A DNA stretch of 64,000 nucleotides, taken from Sphingomonas sp. PsM26 (GTDB taxonomy: Bacteria; Pseudomonadota; Alphaproteobacteria; Sphingomonadales; Sphingomonadaceae). Location of the stretch: contig JARUXA010000015.1 of NCBI GenBank assembly GCA_030433805.1, positions 87,302-151,301 of the forward strand, written 5' to 3'. This document shows positions 50,547 through 60,684 of this stretch, one piece after another (within the stretch, counting starts at the first letter, position 1; each line of letters starts with the position of its first letter). The translations under genes and the position numbers were made by a program. The notes beneath the pieces were generated by a model that worked only from the letters and a program-made list of their open reading frames with translations, was not told the origin of the DNA and made no database searches.

Positions 50547-51559
50547 CCTACCGTATCCGCGCCGCGTGCGACGCCGACCTCAAGCCCTTGTACGAAATGG
50601 CAAAGCTCACAGGTGGCGGTTTCACCAACCTCCCGCCGGATCACACCGCGCTTGCCACCAAGCTCGAGCGCAGCGCTGCGGCGTTCGCACGGGATGACAA
50701 TGCTAAGGCAGACGACCTCTTTGTGCTGGTGCTGGAGAATACCGAGACCGGCGAGGTGCGGGGCACTTGCCAGATCTTCACGCATGTCGGGCAGAGCTAC
50801 CCCTTCTACAGCTACCGCCTGGGCACGCTGACCCAGCATTCCAAGGAACTCAACCGCACCTTCCGGGCGGATATGCTCGGGCTGACCACCGACCTCGAGG
50901 GCTGCAGCGAAGTCGGCGGGTTGTTCCTTCATCCCGGCGAACGTGCGGGGGGCCTCGGGCTGCTGCTCGCGCGGAGCCGCTATCTGTTCATCGCCAAGCA
51001 CCGCCAGCGGTTCGCCGACCGGGTGCTCGCCGAACTCCGCGGGATCATCGACGAGGCAGGCGGATCGCCGTTCTGGGACGGGCTCGCGGGGCGGTTCTTC
51101 GGGATGAACTTCCAGGATGCCGACCAGTTCAATGCGGTCCAGGGGCATCAGTTCATCGCGGACCTGTTTCCCAAGCATCCGATCTACACCGCGATGCTGC
51201 CCGAGACAGCGCGCGCGGTGATCGGATTGCCGCATCCTTCCGGCCGCGCGGCAATGAGAATGCTGGAAAACGAAGGGTTTGCGTATGAGAATTACGTCGA
51301 CATCTTCGATGGCGGCCCGACCATGATTGCGCGGACGGATTCGGTCCGCACGATCCGAGACGTCCGGTCCGCCAACGTCGTCGCGCTGGATTTCGATGGC
51401 GGCGATCCGTCGCTGATCGCCAGCGGTCGGCTGTCGGAGTTTCGGTGCGTCTATGGGGATGTCCGGCCGTGTACCGGTGGCGTGGTGATATCCCCCAAAT
51501 CCGCGCGCGCGCTCGAGATCGCCGAGGATACCAATGTCTGCCATGTCGCGAGAGTGTGA
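50543..51559 (+). CDS. astA: Arginine N-succinyltransferase
   Basis: First step of the AST pathway, transferring succinyl from succinyl-CoA to arginine; 338 residues. TCQIFTHVGQSYPFYSYRLG, GLFLHPGERAGGLGLLLARS and GMNFQDADQFNAVQGHQFI match AstA. The GTG at 50543 overlaps the peptidase stop; a longer frame starts inside that gene. astC, astD and astE are not in the window. Confidence 0.95.
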   Translation: MTYRIRAACDADLKPLYEMAKLTGGGFTNLPPDHTALATKLERSAAAFARDDNAKADDLFVLVLENTETGEVRGTCQIFTHVGQSYPFYSYRLGTLTQHSKELNRTFRADMLGLTTDLEGCSEVGGLFLHPGERAGGLGLLLARSRYLFIAKHRQRFADRVLAELRGIIDEAGGSPFWDGLAGRFFGMNFQDADQFNAVQGHQFIADLFPKHPIYTAMLPETARAVIGLPHPSGRAAMRMLENEGFAYENYVDIFDGGPTMIARTDSVRTIRDVRSANVVALDFDGGDPSLIASGRLSEFRCVYGDVRPCTGGVVISPKSARALEIAEDTNVCHVARV

Positions 51560-52821
51560 TGACGACCGAAATCAACTTCGACGGGATCATCGGCCCGAGC
51601 CATAATTATGCGGGGCTGAGCCACGGCAATCTCGCGGCGACCCAGAATGCGGGCACGCCCTCCTACCCGCGCCGCGCCGCGCTGGAGGGGATCGACAAGA
51701 TGCGCACCGCTTTGGCGCTGGGGCTGGTGCAAGGAATCCTGTTGCCGCACGACCGCCCCGACGATCGCTGGCTCGCGTCTTTGGCCACGACCTATGCCGA
51801 TGCGCCACCGATCCTTCGCGCCCAGGCGATGTCCGCCTCGGCGATGTGGGCGGCCAATGCCGCAACGGTCTCCCCCGCCACGGATAGCGCGGATGGGCGG
51901 TGCCACTTTACCCCCGCCAATCTCGTCACCATGCCGCATCGCAGCCACGAAGCCGCGCAGACCGCGCGCCAGCTCGCGCTCGCGTTTGCGGACCCTGCGT
52001 GCTTCGTACATCATGCGCCGATCCCTGCGCCGTTCGGCGATGAGGGTGCTGCGAACCATATGCGTCTGGCGCCTGCGCATGGCGAAGCGGGTGTCGAACT
52101 GTTCGTCTATGGCGTCACGGGTGGCGCCTTCCCCGCGCGCCAGTCGCGCGACGCCAGCGTGGCGATCGCGCGCGCGCACCGCCTCGACCCTGCGCGGACG
52201 GTGTTCATCGAACAATCGCCCGAGGCGATCGCGGCGGGCGCATTCCACAACGATGTCGTCGCGGTCGCCAACGAACACGTACTGTTCGTCCACGAACAGG
52301 CGTTCGCCGATCCCGCCACCGCCTATGCCGCGATCAGAGCAGCGGCGCCGTTCGTCGAGATCGTCGAGGTTCCCGCGAACCGGGTATCGCTGGCACAGGC
52401 GGTGAAGTCCTATCTGTTCAATGCGCAGCTCGTCACGCCAGCGGATGGACGGATGACCCTGATCGTCCCCGCCGAAGCATCCGGTGATCCGGCGGTCGCG
52501 GCGTACCTGACCGGGATGACCGAGAGCAACGGCCCGGTCCGCGCATTCAGGACGGTCGACGTGCGGCAATCGATGGCGAACGGCGGCGGGCCAGCCTGTC
52601 TACGGCTCCGCGTCGTTGCGGATCCGGCCACGATCGATCCGCGTTTTCTCGTCGATGCGGCAAAGCTCGACCGCATCTCCGCGATCATCGCAGACTATTG
52701 GCCCGAAACGATCGTGCCGTCGCAGATCCTCGGCGAGGCACCCGATCTCGCACTGGTGAGCACGATCCGTGCGGCACGGAACGCCTTGCTGGCATCCCTG
52801 GATCTGAGCGTCCTCGCCTGA
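51559..52821 (+). CDS. astB: N-succinylarginine dihydrolase
   Basis: Second step of the AST pathway; releases ammonia and carbon dioxide from succinylarginine. The 420-residue product begins with DGIIGPSHNYAGLS; FHNDVVAVANEHV includes the catalytic His and GGGPACLRLRV the catalytic Cys. Its ATG shares a base with the astA stop. The 102-bp gap after it shows no clear terminator. Confidence 0.95.
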   Translation: MTTEINFDGIIGPSHNYAGLSHGNLAATQNAGTPSYPRRAALEGIDKMRTALALGLVQGILLPHDRPDDRWLASLATTYADAPPILRAQAMSASAMWAANAATVSPATDSADGRCHFTPANLVTMPHRSHEAAQTARQLALAFADPACFVHHAPIPAPFGDEGAANHMRLAPAHGEAGVELFVYGVTGGAFPARQSRDASVAIARAHRLDPARTVFIEQSPEAIAAGAFHNDVVAVANEHVLFVHEQAFADPATAYAAIRAAAPFVEIVEVPANRVSLAQAVKSYLFNAQLVTPADGRMTLIVPAEASGDPAVAAYLTGMTESNGPVRAFRTVDVRQSMANGGGPACLRLRVVADPATIDPRFLVDAAKLDRISAIIADYWPETIVPSQILGEAPDLALVSTIRAARNALLASLDLSVLA

Positions 52822-52923
52822 CGGATCGGCGTACTATCGTCGCGTTAGCTTACGATTAACCACGGCCGTTAAGGTGAACCGACCGCAATCCGGGGTTGGC
52901 TCGGTTGTTGCTGCTATGGTTGC

Positions 52924-53139
52924 ATGTGGAGCAAATTCGCCAGCCTGTTCGTCATCAAGAACAAATTCGAAGCCTTTGGGGTGATCTACGCTCTGGCGGT
53001 CGGCGCCGTCGAGCGCGGGGCGCATTATCTCGAGCAATATCCCGGTTTCGGCGGCTGGCTTCTGTTTGCGGTCTGCCCGATCGCGGTCTTCATGGCCGGC
53101 GCGCGGATATTGGACTCGGTCGAGCTCGATCACGGCTGA
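52924..53139 (+). CDS. Small conserved membrane protein
   Basis: A 71-residue protein: MWSKFASLFVIKNKFEAFGV, a helix YALAVGAVERG and a second hydrophobic segment [21 protein letters not shown] have seen close relatives across sphingomonads but know no function. The last 50 bp overlap the 3' end of the convergent glycosyltransferase. Confidence 0.65.
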   Translation: MWSKFASLFVIKNKFEAFGVIYALAVGAVERGAHYLEQYPGFGGWLLFAVCPIAVFMAGARILDSVELDHG

Positions 53140-54112
53140 CATCCGCCACGCCGGCATCGACCGCACGGTCGATCTCGGCGATCGCGGGCGACTTGAGCGC
53201 GAACTTGCGCGCGAAATGCTGGCCCGAGGCAAGGATCGCGGGCACGTGGTCGACCTCCACCGCCACCGGATGCGCGCCGCCGCCATTCCATTCGGCATAG
53301 CGCTTGTTGTCGAGGCAGATCCGTAAGCCGGGCGTGTTGGCGAGGATCGTCTGGTAATAGCATTCGTCCGCCTGCGCGCGGCGGACCAGATGCTTGCGCA
53401 GCGCCTGCGCCCGGTCATCGTCCTTCAGCAACGCGGCCGCCGCGCGACGATTGGCGGTGAACCAATGGTCTCCATAATAGGCTGAAAAGCCTGGCCCGAA
53501 TGGCCCCGGCGCGGCGAACGGCAGCGGGAAAGTCACGCGTCCAAGCCGCCAGTGCGGTTTGTTCTTGACGACCGGCACCCATAATTGTGCCCCGACGTAG
53601 AACCGCCATTTGAGCTGGATATTGCTCGGCAGGACGAAGTGATCGAGCTTGGGATTGGGCGCACCGCCGAAGGTCGCGGCGCCGGGTGCCTGCCCGCGCA
53701 CAGGGCGCGCATCGAGATAGGCGTCGAACGGCGCCGATTCGAGTTCGGCGAGCACCGCCTCGGCGGAGCGCACCGGATAGTCGGTTGCGCTCAGCAACAC
53801 GAACCAGTCTGGGTCAGCGGTCTCGACCAGCAGCCGCAGCGCTGCCAGCCCCGCCGTGACCACCGACAGCTTTCCCCAGCCTGTCGCGACCGACGGCTTC
53901 ACGAAACGGACGTTGTCCGCGAACGCCGCTGTGTCGATGCGGGATTGCGAAAAGTCGTGGTGGCAGGCGATCGGCGGCTTGCCGTACAGGTCGTCGAGCC
54001 GCGCGACGAGCCGCGCCAGCAACGCCTGATCCCCATGCGACAGGATCACGAAACCGATGCGATTGGACGCACTGCGCCCTGCGCGTGGCGCGATACTTGG
54101 AATAATATCCAT
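53090..54112 (-). CDS. Core-2/I-branching-type (GT14-like) glycosyltransferase
   Basis: A 340-residue enzyme resembling beta-1,6-N-acetylglucosaminyltransferases: [20 protein letters not shown], the [14 protein letters not shown] donor-site region, [11 protein letters not shown] and [10 protein letters not shown] with [14 protein letters not shown]. Probably builds a cell-surface polysaccharide. Start at the ATG 54112; a TTG one codon earlier is less likely. It overlaps the convergent small membrane protein. Confidence 0.83.
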   Translation of the reverse strand: MDIIPSIAPRAGRSASNRIGFVILSHGDQALLARLVARLDDLYGKPPIACHHDFSQSRIDTAAFADNVRFVKPSVATGWGKLSVVTAGLAALRLLVETADPDWFVLLSATDYPVRSAEAVLAELESAPFDAYLDARPVRGQAPGAATFGGAPNPKLDHFVLPSNIQLKWRFYVGAQLWVPVVKNKPHWRLGRVTFPLPFAAPGPFGPGFSAYYGDHWFTANRRAAAALLKDDDRAQALRKHLVRRAQADECYYQTILANTPGLRICLDNKRYAEWNGGGAHPVAVEVDHVPAILASGQHFARKFALKSPAIAEIDRAVDAGVADVSRDRARPSPISARRP

Positions 54113-54293
54113 CAATACTCTACGCTACGCTACTGGGAACACGACGGATCATCGCTACCTGTCGGGCGCGTACGGCGCAAGCGACTCGCGGCACGGCGGT
54201 GTCCCACAACGGCAGGCCAAGGTGCCGTCAGCTTTCTTAGCCAACAGTAGAAGTTGGTCGCCTTGTCCCGAATGTGCCTTATTCAGGCCAACC

Positions 54294-55196
54294 ATGACCG
54301 TCTCGCTTACTCACTTGCAGCGCCTTGAGGCCGAAAGCATCCACATCCTGCGCGAAGTCGTCGCCGAGACCGAACGGCCGGTGATGCTCTATTCGGTAGG
54401 CAAGGATTCGGCGGTGATGCTGCACCTCGCCAAGAAGGCGTTCTTTCCCGGCACGCCGCCCTTCCCGCTGCTCCATGTCGACACGACGTGGAAATTCCGC
54501 GCGATGTACGACCTGCGCGACCGTGCCGCCGCCGACGCCGGAATGGAGCTGATCGTCCACAAGAACCCCGACGCCGAGGCGCAGGGGATCAATCCGTTCG
54601 ATCATGGCAGCCTCCACACCGATCTGTGGAAGACCGAGGGGCTCAAGCAGGCGCTCACCGCGGGCGGCTATGATGCGGCGTTCGGCGGCGCGCGGCGCGA
54701 TGAGGAGAAGAGCCGCGCGAAGGAGCGGATCTTCAGTTTCCGCAACGCCAATCAACGCTGGGACCCGAAGGCGCAGCGGCCCGAACTGTGGCGGCTCTAC
54801 AATGCGCGCAAGGCGCGGGGCGAGAGCATGCGCGTCTTCCCGCTGTCGAACTGGACCGAGCTTGACATCTGGCAATATATTCTGGCCGAGCAGATCGAGA
54901 TCGTGCCCTTGTATCTCGCCGCGCCGCGCCCGACCGTGGAGCGCGACGGAATGCTGTTGATGGTCGATGACGACCGCTTCCGGCTTGCTCCCGGCGAAGT
55001 CCCGGTCGACCGCTCGATCCGCTTTCGCACGCTCGGCTGTTATCCGCTGACCGGCGCGGTGGAGAGCGAGGCGACCGACCTGTCGCAGGTGATCCAGGAA
55101 ATGCTGCTGACCACGACGAGCGAACGCCAGGGCCGCGCGATCGACCACGACCAGAGCGCGAGCATGGAAAAGAAGAAGGCGGAGGGGTATTTCTGA
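54294..55196 (+). CDS. cysD: Sulfate adenylyltransferase subunit CysD
   Basis: Makes adenosine 5'-phosphosulfate from sulfate and ATP with CysN; 300 residues. The PP-loop [46 protein letters not shown] and [15 protein letters not shown] are intact. Start at 54294; the upstream extension overlaps the divergent glycosyltransferase. Its stop and the cysN start overlap (TGATGA). Confidence 0.96.
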   Translation: MTVSLTHLQRLEAESIHILREVVAETERPVMLYSVGKDSAVMLHLAKKAFFPGTPPFPLLHVDTTWKFRAMYDLRDRAAADAGMELIVHKNPDAEAQGINPFDHGSLHTDLWKTEGLKQALTAGGYDAAFGGARRDEEKSRAKERIFSFRNANQRWDPKAQRPELWRLYNARKARGESMRVFPLSNWTELDIWQYILAEQIEIVPLYLAAPRPTVERDGMLLMVDDDRFRLAPGEVPVDRSIRFRTLGCYPLTGAVESEATDLSQVIQEMLLTTTSERQGRAIDHDQSASMEKKKAEGYF

Positions 55197-57211
55197 TGAG
55201 TGCGATCATGGCTTCTCCCTCTCCCCTCCGGGGAGAGGGTCGGGGAGAGGGGCAGCCACAATCGGCATCGCCTGATACTGCCCCTCTCCCCGCAAGCGGG
55301 GAGAGGGAGTATCGGCCCGACGCCCTCATCGCGGAGGATATCGATGCCTATCTCCTCCAGCATCAGAACAAGTCGCTGCTCCGCTTCATCACCTGCGGGT
55401 CGGTCGATGACGGCAAGTCGACGCTGATCGGCCGCCTGCTCTACGATACCCGCGCGATCTTTGCGGATCAGCTCACCGCGCTCGAGGCGGACAGCAAGCG
55501 CGTCGGCACGCAGGGGCAGAACATCGATTTCGCGCTGCTGGTCGACGGCCTTGCGGCCGAACGCGAGCAGGGCATCACGATCGACGTCGCGTACCGCTTC
55601 TTCTCGACCGCGCAGCGCAAGTTCATCGTGGCGGACACGCCCGGCCACGAACAATATACCCGCAACATGGTGACGGGCGCCTCGACCGCGGACGCCGCGG
55701 TGATCCTGATCGATGCGCGCAAGGGCGTGCTGACCCAGACCCGCCGACACAGCTTCCTCGTCCACCTGCTCAAGCTGCGCCACGTCGTGCTCGCGGTGAA
55801 CAAGATGGACCTCGTCGGCTATGACCAGGCGGTGTTCGACCGGATCGTCGCCGACTATCGCGCTTTTGCGGACTCGATCGGCATCGCGGACTTCACCGCC
55901 ATTCCGATCTCGGGTCTCGGGGGCGACAATATCGCCGCGGGATCGGACACGATGCCGTGGTACGCCGGGCCGACGCTGATCGAGCATCTCGAGACCGTCG
56001 ATATCGGCACCGACGCCGCGCAGCAGCGCGCGTTCCGGTTGCCAGTGCAATGGGTCAACCGCCCGAGCCTCGACTTCCGTGGCTTCTCCGGGCTGATCGC
56101 GAGCGGGACCGTCCGCCCCGGCGATCCCGTCCGCGTCCTACCCAGCGGTCGCACCTCGCGGGTCGCGCGGATCGTGACGATGGACGGCGACCTGCCCCAG
56201 GCGGTCGCGGGCCAGTCGGTCACGCTGACGCTCGAAGACGAGATCGACTGTTCGCGCGGCGACGTTCTCGCCACCGCCGATTCGCCGCCGCAAGTCGCCG
56301 ACCAGTTCCAGGCGACGATCGTGTGGCTCGGCGAAACCGCGCTGCTGCCCGGACGTAGCTACTGGCTCAAGCTCGGCACGCAGACCGTCGGCGCGACGGT
56401 GCAGGAGCCGCGCCACGCGATCGACGTCAACACGATGGCCGAACTCTCGGTCAAAACGCTCGGCCTCAACGACATCGGGGTAGCGGAAGTCTATACCGAT
56501 CGCCCGCTGGTGTTCGAGCCGTTCGAGGACGGCGCGGACCTGGGCGGGTTCATCCTGATCGACCGCACCACCAACGCGACCGTCGCTGCCGGGCTGCTGA
56601 GCTTCTCGCTGCGCCGCGCGCAGAACGTTCACTGGCAGGCGATCGACATCACGCGCGAGGCACATGCGCAGCAAAAGGGGCAGACCCCTCGCCTGCTGTG
56701 GTTCACTGGCCTGTCGGGGTCGGGCAAGTCGACGATCGCCAATCTGGTCGAGAAGAAGCTGTTCGCGCTCGGCCGCCACAGCTTCCTGCTCGACGGCGAC
56801 AATGTGCGTCACGGGCTCAACAAGGACCTGGGCTTCACCGATGCCGACCGGGTCGAGAATATCCGGCGGATCGGCGAGGTCGCGCGGTTGATGACCGACG
56901 CCGGGCTGATCGTGCTGACCGCGTTCATCTCGCCGTTCCGCGCGGAGCGCGACATGGTGCGGGCGATGCTGCCGGCGGAGTTCGTCGAGATCTTCGTCGA
57001 TACCCCGCTGGCGGAAGCCGAGGCGCGCGACGTGAAGGGGCTGTACGCCAAGGCGCGCAGCGGCGAGATCGCCAACTTCACCGGCATCAGTAGCCCATAT
57101 GAGGCGCCAGAGCGCCCCGACATCCGGATCGACACCACCCGCGAAAGCCCCGAGGCTGCGGCCGAGCGCATCGTCGAACATATCCTTGGTGTCTGGAGCC
57201 CCGACCTTTGA
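55196..57211 (+). CDS. cysNC: Bifunctional sulfate adenylyltransferase GTPase / adenylylsulfate kinase CysN-CysC
   Basis: A 671-residue fusion. CysN part: GTPase motifs [32 protein letters not shown]; its energy drives APS formation. CysC part from about residue 495: [29 protein letters not shown], and the [11 protein letters not shown] loop, making PAPS. An odd N-terminal tract of about 32 residues ([17 protein letters not shown]... LPASGERE) is encoded by a palindromic repeat. cysQ follows, overlapping by four bases. Confidence 0.95.
   Translation: MSAIMASPSPLRGEGRGEGQPQSASPDTAPLPASGEREYRPDALIAEDIDAYLLQHQNKSLLRFITCGSVDDGKSTLIGRLLYDTRAIFADQLTALEADSKRVGTQGQNIDFALLVDGLAAEREQGITIDVAYRFFSTAQRKFIVADTPGHEQYTRNMVTGASTADAAVILIDARKGVLTQTRRHSFLVHLLKLRHVVLAVNKMDLVGYDQAVFDRIVADYRAFADSIGIADFTAIPISGLGGDNIAAGSDTMPWYAGPTLIEHLETVDIGTDAAQQRAFRLPVQWVNRPSLDFRGFSGLIASGTVRPGDPVRVLPSGRTSRVARIVTMDGDLPQAVAGQSVTLTLEDEIDCSRGDVLATADSPPQVADQFQATIVWLGETALLPGRSYWLKLGTQTVGATVQEPRHAIDVNTMAELSVKTLGLNDIGVAEVYTDRPLVFEPFEDGADLGGFILIDRTTNATVAAGLLSFSLRRAQNVHWQAIDITREAHAQQKGQTPRLLWFTGLSGSGKSTIANLVEKKLFALGRHSFLLDGDNVRHGLNKDLGFTDADRVENIRRIGEVARLMTDAGLIVLTAFISPFRAERDMVRAMLPAEFVEIFVDTPLAEAEARDVKGLYAKARSGEIANFTGISSPYEAPERPDIRIDTTRESPEAAAERIVEHILGVWSPDL
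55215..55309. repeat. Palindromic repeat inside the cysN coding sequence
   Basis: Two hairpins, CCCTCTCCCC/GGGGAGAGGG and CCCTCTCCCCGC/GCGGGGAGAGGG, are themselves inverted relative to each other (CTCCCTCTCCCC at both outer ends on opposite strands). It is read in frame near the CysN N terminus. Confidence 0.85.
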
Positions 57212-57960
57212 GTATTCCCGAGCAGACGGATGCACAGGTCGCGCGGAGCGTCGCGCTGGCGGCGGCGGCGTTGTTGCGCGACCTTTGCGTCACCGGCGTT
57301 TGCGCGGATGCCGATCTCGGCCCGCGCGGCGATGCCGAGGCGAATGTCCTAATCCTCGACCTGTTACGACAGGCACGGCCAGACGACTTCATCCTGTCCG
57401 AAGAGTCCGCCGATGACGGGCTTCGCTGTGCGGAACGGCGGGTCTGGGTCGTCGATCCACTCGACGGCACGCGCGAGTTCCGCGAGCGGCGCGACGATTG
57501 GGCGGTGCATATCGGGCTCTCGATCGACAGCGTGCCCGCGGTCGGTGCGGTCGCACTCCCCGCAGCAGAGCGGGTCTTCGCCTCGGATGATGCTCCGCCG
57601 CAATGGGACGTTGCCCCGGCGCGGCCGCGGATGGTCGTCAGCCGCACGCGCGCGCATCCGATCGTCACCGCAGTCGCCGCCGCGATCGGGGCGGAGCTAA
57701 TCCCGATGGGGTCGGCCGGGGCGAAGGCGATGGCGGTGGTCGACGGCCGCGCGGAAATCTATCTCCACGCGGGCGGACAGTATGAATGGGACAATTGCGC
57801 CCCCGTCGCGGTCGCGCGCGCCGCGGGGCTGCATACGTCGCGGATCGACGGGAGCGACCTCGTCTACAATTGCCGCGACCCGTTGCTGCCCGACGTGCTG
57901 ATCTGCCGTCCTGAATATGCCGAGCGCGTGTTGGCCGAGGTTGCAAAGGCGAGCGCGTAA
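57208..57960 (+). CDS. cysQ: 3'(2'),5'-bisphosphate nucleotidase CysQ
   Basis: Recycles PAP, the by-product of PAPS use; 250 residues of the inositol-monophosphatase superfamily. Metal sites: [22 protein letters not shown] and the late [14 protein letters not shown] start overlapping the cysNC stop. It completes the PAPS unit cysD-cysNC-cysQ. Confidence 0.93.
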   Translation: MSIPEQTDAQVARSVALAAAALLRDLCVTGVCADADLGPRGDAEANVLILDLLRQARPDDFILSEESADDGLRCAERRVWVVDPLDGTREFRERRDDWAVHIGLSIDSVPAVGAVALPAAERVFASDDAPPQWDVAPARPRMVVSRTRAHPIVTAVAAAIGAELIPMGSAGAKAMAVVDGRAEIYLHAGGQYEWDNCAPVAVARAAGLHTSRIDGSDLVYNCRDPLLPDVLICRPEYAERVLAEVAKASA

Positions 57961-57992
57961 GCAGCCGTCTGCGGATCACTGGCGCGGTGCGG

Positions 57993-58079
57993 TGCTCCTG
58001 CGAAGGCAGGAGCCCAGGGTTCAACCGAACAACGCCTGATAGCGTATGCTACTCTGGGTTCCTGCCTGCGCAGGAACAC
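57993..58079. repeat. Paired palindromic repeat, family A copy 2
   Basis: TGCTCCTGCGAAGGCAGGAG with CCCAGGGTT faces CTGGGTTCCTGCCTGCGCAG with GAACAC. It fills the gap between cysQ and the tRNA-Arg terminator. Confidence 0.8.
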
Positions 58080-58102
58080 GGCAAACCATTGTGCCTGGAC
58101 GC

Positions 58103-58133
58103 AAAAAGGGCCGGAACATTGCTGTTCCGGCCC
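58103..58133 (-). terminator. Intrinsic terminator of tRNA-Arg
   Basis: On the minus strand GGGCCGGAACA pairs with TGTTCCGGCCC (11 base pairs, four-base loop) and is followed by TTTTT. It lies 24 bases after the tRNA 3' end. Confidence 0.85.
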
Positions 58134-58156
58134 CTGCCCGCTCCCGCGGAAATAGA

Positions 58157-58233
58157 TGGTGCACCCAGAGCGATTCGAACGCCCGACCCTCAGATTCGTA
58201 GTCTGATGCTCTATCCAGCTGAGCTATGGGTGC
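58157..58233 (-). tRNA. tRNA-Arg (anticodon ACG)
   Basis: A complete cloverleaf reads on the minus strand: GCACCCATAGCTCAGCTGGA start with D-arm, anticodon stem CAGA-loop CTACGAA (anticodon ACG)-TCTG, T-arm GGGCG TTCGAAT and acceptor GGGTGC; the 3' CCA is encoded. Confidence 0.96.
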
Positions 58234-58355
58234 CTGGAGACGCGCTGTTAGCCGGGCCGTTCGGGGGGCGCAAGAACTTTTCCGCATTGCCGCATTTTTT
58301 TGTGGTGATCCTCGAACGTTGCGAACGCGGAAGCATCCGCATAGAGCGATTGCAG

Positions 58356-58868
58356 ATGACCAACCGTCCACATCCGCGCCGCATTGTCGTGGCACTGCTC
58401 CTGTTGACCGGCGGATGCGCCGCACCGCGCGCTGCCAGCTTCCCATCGCTGCTGCCCCGCCCGATCGAATCGCGCAGCGATGCCGAGCCGGTCGCGCCGG
58501 TCACGATCGTCGAGGCCGAACCCGCCACCGATGCGACGCTGGTCGATCTGGAGAAGGCGATCGATGCCGCAAGCAAGACGTTCGAAGCCGCTGCGGACGG
58601 CGCGGACCGCCTCGCCAAGGCTGCGCAGGGGGATGCGGTGGGCAGCGAGCGCTGGATCACCGCGCAGACTGCGCTGGGGCAGCTCGACGGGCTGCGCGCC
58701 GCGACGTCGTCCGCGATTACCGATCTGGATGAGTTGGCGCTGACCCGGGCCGCGGCCGGCAAGCCGGATTATCCCGCGATCGCGACATTGCGAAAAAAGG
58801 CGCAGGCCGCACTGCAGGCGCAGGCAGCGCGCATTCAGGCGATCCAGGCGCGGTTGAAGCCCGCCTGA
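58356..58868 (+). CDS. Lipoprotein with helical domain, unknown function
   Basis: A 170-residue protein with a lipoprotein leader (VVALLLLTGGCAAP, lipobox LTGGC) and an alanine-rich helical body (TLVDLEKAIDAASKTFEAAA and ATLRKKAQAALQAQAARIQA) likely to form a coiled coil in the periplasm. No recognisable Shine-Dalgarno precedes the ATG. Starts 123 bases beyond tRNA-Arg on the opposite strand. Function unknown. Confidence 0.72.
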   Translation: MTNRPHPRRIVVALLLLTGGCAAPRAASFPSLLPRPIESRSDAEPVAPVTIVEAEPATDATLVDLEKAIDAASKTFEAAADGADRLAKAAQGDAVGSERWITAQTALGQLDGLRAATSSAITDLDELALTRAAAGKPDYPAIATLRKKAQAALQAQAARIQAIQARLKPA

Positions 58869-58910
58869 CGCAGACCTCTGCGGAAGTTGGGTTAAGGACC
58901 CGCCAATGGC

Positions 58911-59002
58911 TGTTTTCCCGCGAAAGCGGGAATCCAGAGCCAGGCAGAACAACGGCTTATAGCGCTTGTGACTCCTGGACTCCCGCCTTCGCGGGAGAAC
59001 AG
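58911..59002. repeat. Paired palindromic repeat, family A copy 3
   Basis: GTTTTCCCGCGAAAGCGGGA with ATCCAGAG faces TCCTGGACTCCCGCCTTCGC with GGGAGAAC. It lies between the convergent lipoprotein and pgk genes. Confidence 0.8.
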
Positions 59003-59027
59003 AGGGGCGTTCACGGATACCGGGAGG

Positions 59028-60221
59028 TTAGCCGCGCGCCAGTGCCGCGACGCCGGGAAGGTCCTTGCCTTCCATCCATTCCAGGAACGCGCCGCCAGCG
59101 GTCGAGACGAAGGTGAAGTCGTCTGCCACGCCCGCCTGATTGAGCGCGGCAACGGTATCCCCGCCCCCGGCAACCGACACGAGCGACCCGCTCTTGGTCA
59201 GCGCCGCCGCGGTTTTCGCCAGGGCAACCGTCGCGGTATCGAATGGCGGCGTCTCGAACGCGCCGAGCGGGCCGTTCCACACCAAGGTCCGGCAATTCTT
59301 GAGCACGTCGGCCAGCGCCTCGGTCGCGGCGGGTCCGACGTCGAGGATCATCTCGTCCGCCGCGACCTCATGCACGTTGACCGTGCGGATCGGCGGGTTG
59401 GCGCGGAATTCCTTCGCGACGACCACGTCATAAGGCAGATGGATCGTGCAGTTGGCGCCGTCCGCCGCCGCGAAGATCTCGTCCGCAGTGCCGGTCAGTT
59501 CATGCTCGCACAGCGACTTGCCGACGTTGACACCGCGTGCCGCAAGGAAGGTGTTCGCCATCCCGCCGCCGATGATGAGATGATCGACGCGGGTCACGAG
59601 ATGCTTGAGCACGTCGAGCTTGGTCGAGACCTTCGCCCCGCCGACGACCGCGGCGACCGGATGTTCGGGGTTGCCGAGCGCCTTGTCGAGCGCGTCGAGT
59701 TCGGCCTCCATGGCACGGCCTGCAAATGCGGGAAGCTTGTGCGCCAGCCCCTCGGTCGAGGCGTGCGCGCGGTGTGCGGCAGAGAAGGCGTCGTTGACAT
59801 AGAAGTCGCCCAGCGCTGCGAACCGATCGACCACCGCCGGATCGTTCTTCTCCTCGCCACCGAAAAAGCGCGTATTCTCGAGGATCGCGACATCGCCCGG
59901 TGCAAGCGCGGCAACCGCCGCCGCATCGCCTTCCCAGTCGACATAGGTAACCGGCCGCCCGAGCACATTGGCATAAGGCTCGACCAGCTGCTTGAGTGAC
60001 AGCTCGGCCGAAGGATTACCCTTGGGCCGCCCGAAATGCGCAAGAATTAGGACGATCGCGCCCTTGTCGGCTAATTCGGTGACGGTCGGCAGCGTGGAGC
60101 GCAGCCGCGTGTCGTCGCTGACCGCGCCGTCCTGCATCGGCACGTTGAGATCCTCGCGCACCAGCACGCGCTTGCCCCGAACGTCGCCGATATCGTCCAG
60201 CGTCTTGAAGGCCCGTGTCAT
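59028..60221 (-). CDS. pgk: Phosphoglycerate kinase
   Basis: Glycolytic/gluconeogenic kinase of 397 residues. [23 protein letters not shown], the hinge [10 protein letters not shown], the GGMANTFL loop and the C-terminal [13 protein letters not shown] are all conserved. It is the third gene of gap-MOSC-pgk on the minus strand; the MOSC stop is four bases upstream of its start. Confidence 0.97.
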   Translation of the reverse strand: MTRAFKTLDDIGDVRGKRVLVREDLNVPMQDGAVSDDTRLRSTLPTVTELADKGAIVLILAHFGRPKGNPSAELSLKQLVEPYANVLGRPVTYVDWEGDAAAVAALAPGDVAILENTRFFGGEEKNDPAVVDRFAALGDFYVNDAFSAAHRAHASTEGLAHKLPAFAGRAMEAELDALDKALGNPEHPVAAVVGGAKVSTKLDVLKHLVTRVDHLIIGGGMANTFLAARGVNVGKSLCEHELTGTADEIFAAADGANCTIHLPYDVVVAKEFRANPPIRTVNVHEVAADEMILDVGPAATEALADVLKNCRTLVWNGPLGAFETPPFDTATVALAKTAAALTKSGSLVSVAGGGDTVAALNQAGVADDFTFVSTAGGAFLEWMEGKDLPGVAALARG

Positions 60222-60225
60222 GTCG

Positions 60226-60684
60226 TCACTCCTCGAGAACTATAATCGTATCGCCGACGCGGATCGTCCCGCCGACCACCACGCGCGAGCACGCGCCGCC
60301 GCGCCAGTCGGGCGTCAGCGCCGCGCGCAGGCCCGGCGCGAGCGCGTCCATCCGCTCGCACGGATCGGTCTCGCGCGTGATCATCAGCTCGACCGTATCG
60401 CCGATCCGTACCCGCGCGCCCGCCACCTGCGGCAGGTCGAGCCCGTCGACCAGCAGATTGGCGCGCCGCTCCTGCCACGGCAGGCTATGCCCGACCTCGG
60501 CCAGCGCGGCCTCCCAGTCGCCGCGCTCGAGCAGCGTCACCTGACGCCGCCCTCTGCCGCCGGGCTTGATCGCCCCCCGAAAGTCTCCGTGGAGACCGCC
60601 TTCCAGCGTCACTTCGACGTGGTCGACGGTCTCCATCGGTCCCTTGGGGCGACCGTGGCGAGCGATCCCCGCCAGCGTTCCCAT
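60226..60684 (-). CDS. MOSC-domain protein
   Basis: A 152-residue stand-alone MOSC protein. [35 protein letters not shown] and [13 protein letters not shown] match the fold that in other proteins binds a molybdenum-cofactor sulfur carrier; a conserved Cys occurs in [10 protein letters not shown]. Role unknown. Its ATG shares a base with the gap stop, so it is coupled between two glycolytic genes. A short YiiM-like relative. Confidence 0.82.
   Translation of the reverse strand: MGTLAGIARHGRPKGPMETVDHVEVTLEGGLHGDFRGAIKPGGRGRRQVTLLERGDWEAALAEVGHSLPWQERRANLLVDGLDLPQVAGARVRIGDTVELMITRETDPCERMDALAPGLRAALTPDWRGGACSRVVVGGTIRVGDTIIVLEE

Noticed and set aside
57993..59002. Repeats around tRNA-Arg as a CRISPR array or genomic-island attachment site
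   Set aside because: No regular spacers, units are inverted pairs, and there is no integrase or duplicated tRNA end.
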